The notes under the pieces were generated by a model that saw only the letters and a program-made list of their open reading frames with translations, had not been told where the DNA came from and made no database searches. A program made the position numbers and the translations under genes. Below, piece after piece: positions 1-5,920 of a DNA stretch of 8,219 nucleotides. This DNA comes from Microcaldota archaeon (GTDB lineage Archaea > Micrarchaeota > Micrarchaeia > Anstonellales > J096). The stretch covers positions 1-8,219 of the forward strand of contig JANXEC010000012.1 of the NCBI GenBank assembly GCA_025058915.1. The letters are read 5' to 3'. Every line of letters begins with the position of its first letter. Within the stretch, counting starts at the first letter, position 1.

Positions 1-1
1 T

Positions 2-1018
2 AATAATCATTATTGGATCAATCTAACATTAGATTCTGCAATCTCTTGGGATGTTGAATTGATTGTTGATGGAATCAGTATTACTACTGTTAGTGGAAGT
101 GGATCTCAAAATGTGAGCATTCCTTATACACATCCAATATCTAGTAATTCTACATACATATTCAAAGTTACATATACAGTTGGTTCATCTAGTGTTACAC
201 ATATGTATGGACCTTACATAGCCTATGTGGATTTTGTAGCACCTGATGTGTATGTAATCTGGCCTATAAATTCAAACAGTTATACACATGGGTATAGAGA
301 ATTAATTTTCTTAGTGGTTGATGATCTTGCTGACACCATAACATGTAATTATAATATCTCTGGACCAGTATCTTATTCCAACACTACACAAATAAATAAC
401 TTAAGTATATATTCTACTTTATTACTATTCAATCAAGGGAACTATCTCCTGAATATAACATGCAACGATTCATTAAATATAAGGAACACCGTAATAACAT
501 TTAATATCAGAGAGTCTGGAGGAAGTAGAGATGATGAATCAAATGAGGTTCCTCGAGGCAACCAATCCACCAATAACCAGACAACCAATCAAACAACAAA
601 CAACCAATCTCAGAACGTCACTCTACCAAACCAAAATCAAACCATGAACGTCTCTCCTCAGAATAATGTTTCAACACAGCAGAACTTTACAAACAACCAG
701 AATAGACAAGATAACACTAATCAAAACGTCAGTGGAAACCAAACAACACAAAACATCATACCAAATCAAAACAACTATCCAAGACCACCACCTCAACAGC
801 AACCTCCTCAACCAACCCCAACTAACAACAATTCAGACACTGGAACAAATCAAAACACTTCTCCTACGCAGCAAACAGAGAATTCTACTCAGAATCAGAG
901 CTCTAACCAACAGAACAGAGCTGTATCAGATAACACAGGAAATGTATTAGGTATAATAGGTATATTGTTGCTGATTGTAATTATCTTAGTTCTACTGAGG
1001 ATGGCTAAGAAAATATAA
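2..1018 (+). CDS. Cell-surface protein, Ig-like domains with N-glycosylation-rich stalk and C-terminal membrane anchor (5' end outside window)
   Basis: The frame is open from the first base, so the gene starts upstream; the TTG at 59 is internal. About 338 residues are visible. Residues 1-75 and 80-171 look like two beta-sandwich (Ig-like) modules. The second starts at a V-A-P-D-V-Y-V-I-W-P strand and has two cysteines (about residues 115 and 154) in T-C-N contexts, which could form a disulfide. Residues about 172-312 are a low-complexity stalk of Asn, Gln, Thr, Ser and Pro. Residues about 316-333 form one hydrophobic helix, followed by a short R/K tail that probably lies in the cytoplasm. 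The topology is therefore an extracellular domain on a glycosylated stalk anchored at its C-terminus, as in many archaeal surface proteins. No enzymatic motif is visible. Adhesion or an S-layer-associated role is only a guess. It is transcribed toward the minus-strand operon, and a T-rich terminator lies just after it. Confidence 0.8.
   Translation, partial: NNHYWINLTLDSAISWDVELIVDGISITTVSGSGSQNVSIPYTHPISSNSTYIFKVTYTVGSSSVTHMYGPYIAYVDFVAPDVYVIWPINSNSYTHGYRELIFLVVDDLADTITCNYNISGPVSYSNTTQINNLSIYSTLLLFNQGNYLLNITCNDSLNIRNTVITFNIRESGGSRDDESNEVPRGNQSTNNQTTNQTTNNQSQNVTLPNQNQTMNVSPQNNVSTQQNFTNNQNRQDNTNQNVSGNQTTQNIIPNQNNYPRPPPQQQPPQPTPTNNNSDTGTNQNTSPTQQTENSTQNQSSNQQNRAVSDNTGNVLGIIGILLLIVIILVLLRMAKKI
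540..930 (+). repeat. Asn/Gln/Thr-rich low-complexity stalk coding region
   Basis: This segment codes for a degenerate Asn-Gln-Thr/Ser series with a Pro/Gln-rich patch near 775-830. It is not an exact tandem repeat. By hand I count 15 N-x-S/T sequons in roughly 130 residues (NQS, NQT, NVT, NVS, NFT and similar). The plus strand here is strongly biased to A and C, unlike the flanking coding sequence. The likely role is a rigid, heavily N-glycosylated spacer that holds the Ig-like domains away from the membrane. Confidence 0.8.
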
Positions 1019-1042
1019 GATAGCAGGGAAAGGATCTGTATA

Positions 1043-1055
1043 TTTTTTCTTTTTT
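1043..1055 (+). terminator. Oligo-T terminator of the surface-protein gene
   Basis: Twenty-four bases after the TAA stop there is a run of six T, one C and six T on the plus strand, followed by further T-rich sequence to about 1075. No GC-rich hairpin precedes it, which fits archaeal intrinsic termination at U-tracts. The convergent minus-strand operon ends at 1081, and I see no comparable T-run in its direction within this gap. Confidence 0.65.
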
Positions 1056-1080
1056 ATGAATGATTTTTATTTCTTAAGAC

Positions 1081-2019
1081 CTATTGATTTAATAGAAATC
1101 TCTTCAATCTCTCCTTGAGCAACTCATAATTCTTCAACTCAATACATTCCAGAGAGCTATGCAGATACCTAACGCCATAGAGTATAGATATACTCTCCCT
1201 CCCTAGCCTGTAGAGAGTAGTTGCATCTGTCACTTCGTATTTGGACTTGGTTTTTATTTCTGTATCGCAAACTCTCTTAGCTAGTTCTATTAGATACCCA
1301 GGAGCTACGTTTCCTCTACCCCCTCCCTCTACAGCCACATAACCTATTTTGTTTTCCAGGCCAAATGGAGCATGCTGATCATCAGATGAATACATAACAT
1401 CCAGAACAATATACTTAGGATCTTTCAGTCTAGACTCTACATAATCTAGAGTTCTATCCAATCTTGTTGTACCTTGCTCCTCCCCATGTGTCAGGATGAA
1501 ATTAACCTTCATGTCTCTAGCCATTTCTAGCAGAAGAACTACACTAGCTCTATTATCCAAAGCTCTAGAATACAATCTATCTCCTATCCTAATGATTCTA
1601 TTCTCAAAGACAAATGGCCACATGCTGGGAATATCCACATCATCCAATATCTCTAAGAACAGTCTCCTCTCGTCTGTCTCTGTGTGTGGCATAGGACTGG
1701 ATCCAACAGCTTTCACAATCTTTCCATCTATCATAGTCTGAAACATCTTCCCATAACCCATCTCCCAAGATATCAATCCCATAGGGATAGTTCTGTAGAG
1801 ATATTTGGAATACTTGTTATCAACTACAAAACCTATCTCATCGTAGTGAGCTAAGAAGACTATGTTACTATCACTGGCCAAATGAACTATATTCAATCCT
1901 GAGAGCTCTACATCTAACCCATAGTCTAGAATTATATCCACCAGTCTATCTACATGGAGATGTTCAAATCCAGTCACAAGAGGGAGATCATTTATTTTTC
2001 TCAGTAGTTCTAAGTCCAT
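1081..2019 (-). CDS. M42-family metallo-aminopeptidase (TET/glutamyl aminopeptidase type)
   Basis: The 312-residue product matches peptidase family M42, di-metal aminopeptidases that assemble into tetrahedral dodecamers and trim short peptides in the cytosol. The expected motifs are present in order: A-H-Y-D-E-I-G-F (His58, Asp60), I-G-D before R-A-L-D-N-R (Asp155, bridging metal ligand), H-G-E-E-Q-G (Glu180 catalytic base, Glu181 ligand), V-L-D-V (Asp207), T-D-A (265-267) and Y-L-H-S-S-L-E (His287). All metal ligands are kept, so it should be active. It is slightly shorter than the usual 340-360 residues. There is no signal peptide. The ATG shares one base with the TGA of the upstream gene (TGATG), and a GTGAGGGAG Shine-Dalgarno-like stretch lies 8 bases upstream, so translation is probably coupled. 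Substrate preference cannot be read from the sequence. It is the last gene of the AclB-like operon. Confidence 0.9.
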   Translation of the reverse strand: MDLELLRKINDLPLVTGFEHLHVDRLVDIILDYGLDVELSGLNIVHLASDSNIVFLAHYDEIGFVVDNKYSKYLYRTIPMGLISWEMGYGKMFQTMIDGKIVKAVGSSPMPHTETDERRLFLEILDDVDIPSMWPFVFENRIIRIGDRLYSRALDNRASVVLLLEMARDMKVNFILTHGEEQGTTRLDRTLDYVESRLKDPKYIVLDVMYSSDDQHAPFGLENKIGYVAVEGGGRGNVAPGYLIELAKRVCDTEIKTKSKYEVTDATTLYRLGRESISILYGVRYLHSSLECIELKNYELLKERLKRFLLNQ

Positions 2020-3407
2020 CAGAACAACTCCCTCACTCTACTCCTAACATATGATCCATCCCTCTCTACATACAGACTATAATGATTCTCCTTGCTATCG
2101 ATCAACTTTAACTTATCTATTATCTCTCTGTAAGATAGCTTTCTAAGGTATGGTTCAAAACTCTCTCGCTCTATTGATATAATTCTTATGTATTGGGCTC
2201 CTAGTGCCTGAGATAGTATCTTGAAGACTTCATCAACTATCCCCCCTGTCATTACGTTCACACCTCCGTAATCACCCTCTACAAATATGAACCTCTCAAC
2301 CCTGTCTATATTCATTCTATCTACCAACTCCTTGATGAATATCTCCATTCTAATGCTATCATTGATAACCTTTGTAAATGAATTCAATACGTACTCTCTT
2401 TGCTGTTGAAAACTTAGTTGATTTCTCGACGTCAGTCTATTCAATATGCTGAAGATATAGTCAAGTATTACCATAGGGTATTTTATAGAGATTCTCTTTG
2501 ATGATCTAAGTATTAATTCTAAACTTTTATCATTATACTCTATCGGCGTATCTACTTCTCCATACTCTCTAGAGAATGGTGTTATTCTGAGTTTTTCAGA
2601 TTTTAATTCCAGCTTAGTAGGGCTATTGAAATAACCATTTACATCTATGAAGATAGGTATAGATGATTTGGGGAATTTCCCCTTCTCCTCCTTTCTCAAT
2701 AGATTTCCGAACATAGCATCCAGGAATCTCCCTAGAGACTTGGCCATTTGATTTGTAGTGACTAACCTGGATGCAATCTCAAGAATCAGTTCTCTATTAA
2801 ATGTTTCAGTAGGAACTACCAGAGGAATTATGTTTAGGTTTTCTCTGGCCCTCTTACTTACTATCCCTCCATCAAGAGTAAGATTTATCAGATATATAGT
2901 TGATTCTGTGTCAAATATTCCCATGTCTAAACCAGGAGGATCTATAGATATCATCGCACCAGACTTTTTCTCTAGATCTGATATCATTTTTCTATAACTC
3001 TCTTCAGCTTGCTCCTTCTGAGCAGATCTGAATCTAATAAATCTCTCTTCCTGATGAGAGACTAAGAGTTTTGATATTTCATTCCTGAATTCCTGATCTT
3101 TAGGCCTAACCTCAATAGGTATGTTTCTCATCCATTCCTTAAATCTTTCCTTCCTATCAATCCTCTCCTGTCCATGTCTGTTAGCGAAGGTTCGAGGAAA
3201 ATTATACTCTCTGGTTGATACCAGTCTATCGATGACCGGAAACATTATTACCTGCTCGTTTTTCTCGAGTAATCTAGTTGATATCAGAGCTGCCTGGACT
3301 ATGTTCTGGACAGGTGAATCGATATGGATTCTATCTTCATATTTCACTATATTCCAAGCTCCTCTTCCCTCAAAAACCACTACATTCCTCTTCACTTGAT
3401 GCGACAT
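2019..3407 (-). CDS. Unrecognised 462-residue soluble protein between AclB-like and M42 genes
   Basis: I do not recognise this family. The product has no signal peptide or membrane segment and is rich in Arg, Glu, Ile and Ser, so it is probably cytosolic. Residues about 80-150 are very charged (Arg/Lys/Glu) and could be a helical or coiled segment. A possible alpha/beta portion follows: strand-like I-P-I-F-I-D-V-N-G-Y at 250-259 and F-I-F-V-E-G-D-Y-G-G-V-N near 373-384, the latter followed by T-G-G and a helix. The N-terminus has a V-V-V-F-E-G-R-G-A-W stretch. It starts 4 bases after the AclB-like stop codon with no clear Shine-Dalgarno, so it is almost certainly co-transcribed and probably translated by reinitiation. 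In many organisms the AclB partner gene is AclA, but this protein lacks AclA hallmarks: no G-H-A-G-A phospho-histidine motif, no citrate-synthase-like G-H-R-V motif, and only 462 residues against about 600. Function unknown. Confidence 0.85.
   Translation of the reverse strand: MSHQVKRNVVVFEGRGAWNIVKYEDRIHIDSPVQNIVQAALISTRLLEKNEQVIMFPVIDRLVSTREYNFPRTFANRHGQERIDRKERFKEWMRNIPIEVRPKDQEFRNEISKLLVSHQEERFIRFRSAQKEQAEESYRKMISDLEKKSGAMISIDPPGLDMGIFDTESTIYLINLTLDGGIVSKRARENLNIIPLVVPTETFNRELILEIASRLVTTNQMAKSLGRFLDAMFGNLLRKEEKGKFPKSSIPIFIDVNGYFNSPTKLELKSEKLRITPFSREYGEVDTPIEYNDKSLELILRSSKRISIKYPMVILDYIFSILNRLTSRNQLSFQQQREYVLNSFTKVINDSIRMEIFIKELVDRMNIDRVERFIFVEGDYGGVNVMTGGIVDEVFKILSQALGAQYIRIISIERESFEPYLRKLSYREIIDKLKLIDSKENHYSLYVERDGSYVRSRVRELF
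2028..2036 (-). promoter_or_regulatory. Ribosome binding site for the M42 peptidase gene
   Basis: On the minus strand GTGAGGGAG lies inside the last codons of the upstream 462-residue gene, 8 bases before the peptidase ATG at 2019. It supports that ATG as the true start and supports coupled translation through the TGATG overlap. Confidence 0.5.
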
Positions 3408-3411
3408 GTGT

Positions 3412-4575
3412 TTATGTATTTGTAATATTTTTAAAAATCTTCTCGACTCTAGTTATTATGTAGTCGATGTTATAGTTCTCATTATACACTTCCACAGGTA
3501 TGTTCATAGACTTCAGTGCCTCCTCTATCTTCTTGAGAGCGATATCAGCATTTGGTCCTCCTCTCCTAACCAAAACAGTTACCCTGTGATCCAAGAAACT
3601 ATCTTTATAATCTCGGATTGCCATTATTATACCATCGAAGGTTTTGGATACATCAGTGAAATTTGCAATTCCACCACCTAGTATAAGTATCTTAGGTTTA
3701 GATTGGCTCTTGAACATCGCTCTGAAGAATATCTTTGCATATTCGTATGTCTCTGTAGTGGTTGGATTGCCACTGTACTCTGCATAGTTAGCTACCTTGT
3801 CTCCGTATCCAGCTAGATACAGGCTGTCTAAGAATACCACACTAGCACCTCCTCCTGCAGTCATCAACCATATTGATCCTTGTGGATTTAGGATTGTGAG
3901 TTTAAGGGATGCACCTGTGTTTCTATCTAATTCCTCCACCATCTCTTCCTCTTCATATTTACCTTTCTCGAAAGGTTCTGGGAATTCTACTCTCCATCTA
4001 GCTCTATAATGAGAATAGTCATCTATCTCCCCTAGCATTCCTAATGGAATGATCTTGCCATCAATCTCTGTGTAGGGATTGATCTCTAGGTAGGAGATAT
4101 CCATATCTATCACAAACCTATGTATCTCTGGGAAGAGTGTTGAGATCTGCCCCTGCTCTACGAATTCCTCCCTAACACTGTCCCAATTCTCCTCTATATC
4201 AACTCCTCCTCTATCAGAGTAGAGAATCCTATCCCCAAGTCTCTCTGATATGATCGCAATGTATTTCTCGGTTGAGTGTGGTATGTACTCCTCAACTAGA
4301 AAATGCTGGACTCTGCCATTATGAATAGAATAACCATAATTCTTTCTTATGAAATCTTTTGCCTGATCGATTGTGAGATTTAGACCTATCAATCCACTCT
4401 TCTGTCTCCTATTGAACATCTCATCTGCCTTTACTACATATCTCTTGGATCTATCCAGAGCATCTAGATTCGATAGCTCCGATAGAGATCTTATTAGAAT
4501 CCCATTGTATGTCTCGCCTCTGTATTCATAGAACATCCTCTTCAGATCGTACTCTCTAACTCTTCTCCTTGCCAT
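3412..4575 (-). CDS. aclB: ATP-citrate lyase small-subunit (AclB-like) homologue, ATP-grasp and citrate-binding domains
   Basis: The 387-residue product aligns along its length with the N-terminal half of animal ATP-citrate lyase, which is the separate AclB subunit (about 400 residues) in bacteria. The family makes citryl-phosphate/citryl-CoA from citrate, ATP and CoA, ending in acetyl-CoA and oxaloacetate. ATP-grasp part: Y-V-V-K-A-D with R-R-Q-K (46-59), L-V-E-E-Y-I-P-H-S (93-101), G-G-V-D (123-126) and L-E-I-N-P (163-167). Citrate-binding part: G-A-S-L-K-L-T-I-L-N-P (221-231), A-G-G-G-A-S-V-V (240-247), A-N-Y-A-E-Y-S-G (262-269), G-G-G-I-A-N-F-T (300-307) and V-R-R-G-G-P-N (336-342). The Asn, Phe, Thr and Arg that bind citrate in human ACLY are kept. 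Oddities: Gly179 sits where the metal-binding Asp is expected, Gln58 replaces the Gly of R-R-G-K, and Gly302 replaces a Ser. No AclA gene is adjacent. It is the first gene of its operon, and its ATG is about 25 bases from a TATA box, so the mRNA is probably leaderless. Confidence 0.88.
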   Translation of the reverse strand: MARRRVREYDLKRMFYEYRGETYNGILIRSLSELSNLDALDRSKRYVVKADEMFNRRQKSGLIGLNLTIDQAKDFIRKNYGYSIHNGRVQHFLVEEYIPHSTEKYIAIISERLGDRILYSDRGGVDIEENWDSVREEFVEQGQISTLFPEIHRFVIDMDISYLEINPYTEIDGKIIPLGMLGEIDDYSHYRARWRVEFPEPFEKGKYEEEEMVEELDRNTGASLKLTILNPQGSIWLMTAGGGASVVFLDSLYLAGYGDKVANYAEYSGNPTTTETYEYAKIFFRAMFKSQSKPKILILGGGIANFTDVSKTFDGIIMAIRDYKDSFLDHRVTVLVRRGGPNADIALKKIEEALKSMNIPVEVYNENYNIDYIITRVEKIFKNITNT

Positions 4576-4596
4576 GAGTGTTTAGATTCAGGAATG

Positions 4597-4604
4597 TATT
4601 TAAA
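4597..4604 (-). promoter_or_regulatory. TATA box of the AclB-like operon
   Basis: On the minus strand TTTAAATA is centred about 25 bases upstream of the ATG at 4575. In archaea, transcription starts about that far downstream of the TATA box, so the transcript should begin at or next to the ATG with no leader. No Shine-Dalgarno is seen before this start, which agrees. No operator repeat is evident nearby. Confidence 0.65.
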
Positions 4605-4629
4605 CCTAATATTCGAATTTACAGCAACC

Positions 4630-4637
4630 TTTTAAAG
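4630..4637 (+). promoter_or_regulatory. TATA box of the secreted-protein gene
   Basis: TTTTAAAG on the plus strand is centred about 25 bases before the ATG at 4658, predicting a leaderless mRNA that starts at that ATG. This favours 4658 over the in-frame GTG at 4646. It lies 26 bases from the TATA box of the divergent operon, so the two pre-initiation complexes may compete. Confidence 0.6.
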
Positions 4638-4657
4638 AGCTCTGTGTGTATAAAAAC

Positions 4658-5407
4658 ATGTATCTCATAATTCTATCTGTTCTGGTTACATGCTTTGGGA
4701 TACAGATGCTATCTCCTTATTCGACTGTGTTAGATGATGGAGTTGTGGTTATGGTTCAGGGTTATCCAAACGTCCCAATAGTTCTAGAGTTCAGTCCAAA
4801 ACTCGAGGACAGAGAATACGATGTTTATGAAATAGATTTGCCAAGCGGCTGGAATACCAATCCTATAGCAAGATTTCAAAACCCCATTCGAATTATCATA
4901 ACCCCTTCTGATAGATCAGCAGGATTGTATGTTATACCAATAAAATTCATAGATGAACAGAACATAAACCCTCTACCAGCAAAAACCATAATTCTCTATG
5001 TGAATGTATCTAGAGACATGTTCACAGTGTCAACAGATAGAAGAGTACAGGGAAACTACAGACAACCTGTGAGGTTCAAAGTGAGTGTGGATACGGCCGT
5101 GCCTTTCACTTACATAATTGAGGCAAGGAGCCATAACAACAGATTTCTGAAGGAAGTGTACATCAGAGATAGATATGAACAGACTATAGAATTCATATAT
5201 CCATTCGAGGGTGAGTTTGATATCGATATAGAGGTTAGACCTAAGTACTCGAATACTATGAAATACAGACAGAAAATCACAGCAATCATAAAAGAAGATA
5301 TATTCATGGACTTCCAGGCATATAAGTATGGAGCCCTGCTATATTTTCAGCAAAATTCAGTGATTGCCAGTCTCTTGAATATTCTCTATCAGCTCCTTAA
5401 TAGATAG
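4658..5407 (+). CDS. Secreted beta-rich protein of unknown function
   Basis: I do not recognise the family. From the ATG at 4658 the product is 249 residues. It opens with a hydrophobic stretch (about residues 2-17) that looks like a signal peptide or signal anchor, although the positively charged N-region is missing with this start. The next ~95 residues (a V-V-V-M-V-Q-G-Y strand through I-I-L-Y-V-N-V) and a second block at about 115-215 have alternating hydrophobic strands typical of Ig-like or other beta-sandwich domains. The last ~22 residues are a hydrophobic/amphipathic segment that could lie on the membrane. No catalytic motif is visible. A GTG at 4646 would add four residues (M-Y-K-N) with a lysine before the hydrophobic core, but the TATA spacing fits the ATG better. 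It is the only plus-strand gene between two minus-strand operons, and its last 51 bases overlap taw3 tail to tail. Confidence 0.78.
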   Translation: MYLIILSVLVTCFGIQMLSPYSTVLDDGVVVMVQGYPNVPIVLEFSPKLEDREYDVYEIDLPSGWNTNPIARFQNPIRIIITPSDRSAGLYVIPIKFIDEQNINPLPAKTIILYVNVSRDMFTVSTDRRVQGNYRQPVRFKVSVDTAVPFTYIIEARSHNNRFLKEVYIRDRYEQTIEFIYPFEGEFDIDIEVRPKYSNTMKYRQKITAIIKEDIFMDFQAYKYGALLYFQQNSVIASLLNILYQLLNR

Positions 5408-5920
5408 ATGAAATCTCTCCAGCATCCTGAAATTCTTTCTCATTAGAGTATTTATAACACCAACCAATTCCTCATCGATTATGCATTTTGATGTGGGTAC
5501 AGAAAGATTCACATTCCCCATAAGCTCAATGAAATAACCCACTTTGATTCTCTGCATCCCTCCTCTCTTGATTCCTACTGATCTTGCAGCTCTTAGGATA
5601 CTATCTGCAGTGTCAATGTCTTTGGTTATGAGATGTAGAATGAATGGTTCTACCCTTAGCCATACATTATTTGATCTGGGTATATCTTTCAGATCCTCTA
5701 TTGTTATGTATCTATGAAAGGTTAGGTATTTTTCACTATCTATCTTCCTACCTCTATCTATCAATACTATCACCCTACCGGAACAACTAGAGGTAGTGAA
5801 TGCTTTTGGAATTGAGTTGATGTCTCTTATCAGATCTATTATGGGTTCATCTACCTCATCATGATCCAAGTAGTATTTCAATTTTTCCATCATCGATCTC
5901 TTCCTAGCCTCGAAGCTCAT
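5357..5920 (-). CDS. taw3: tRNA(Phe) wybutosine-pathway methyltransferase Taw3/TYW3
   Basis: The 187-residue product matches the TYW3/Taw3 family, the SAM-dependent enzyme that methylates N4 of 7-aminocarboxypropyl-demethylwyosine at position 37 of tRNA(Phe). Diagnostic motifs: F-T-T-S-S-C-S-G-R (41-49), F-H (68-69), W-L-R-V-E-P-F-I-L-H (87-96), a helix with A-A-R-S-V-G-I-K-R-G-G (111-121, in place of the usual G-x-x-x-S-G-I) and L-S-V-P (139-142). Length is normal for an archaeal Taw3 (about 190-210). It is cytosolic and the last gene of its cluster. Its start overlaps the thioredoxin-like gene by 17 bases, and its 3' end overlaps the convergent secreted-protein gene by 51 bases. The family is restricted to archaea and eukaryotes, which supports an archaeal host with wyosine-type tRNA(Phe). 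Confidence 0.92.
   Translation of the reverse strand: MSFEARKRSMMEKLKYYLDHDEVDEPIIDLIRDINSIPKAFTTSSCSGRVIVLIDRGRKIDSEKYLTFHRYITIEDLKDIPRSNNVWLRVEPFILHLITKDIDTADSILRAARSVGIKRGGMQRIKVGYFIELMGNVNLSVPTSKCIIDEELVGVINTLMRKNFRMLERFHLSIKELIENIQETGNH

Noticed and set aside
666..950. A 94-residue open frame inside the Asn/Gln-rich stalk on the plus strand.
   Set aside because: It is an out-of-frame reading of low-complexity sequence inside a real gene, with no start signal or recognisable domain.
2019..3407. Reading the 462-residue protein as AclA, the large ATP-citrate lyase subunit.
   Set aside because: Its position suggests it, but it lacks the CoA-binding Rossmann glycine motif, the phospho-histidine G-H-A-G-A motif and the citrate-synthase-like motifs, and it is about 140 residues too short.
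3121..3681. Plus-strand open frames opposite the AclB-like and 462-residue genes.
   Set aside because: They are antisense shadows of well-supported minus-strand genes and have no recognisable protein features.
4646..4657. GTG at 4646 as the start of the secreted-protein gene.
   Set aside because: It would place the start only about 13 bases from the TATA box centre, upstream of the expected transcription start. The ATG at 4658 fits a leaderless transcript.
4682..4693. A lipoprotein box (L-V-T-C) near the N-terminus of the secreted protein.
   Set aside because: The residue before Cys is Thr rather than Gly, Ala or Ser, and no charged N-region precedes it. It does not fit a convincing lipobox.
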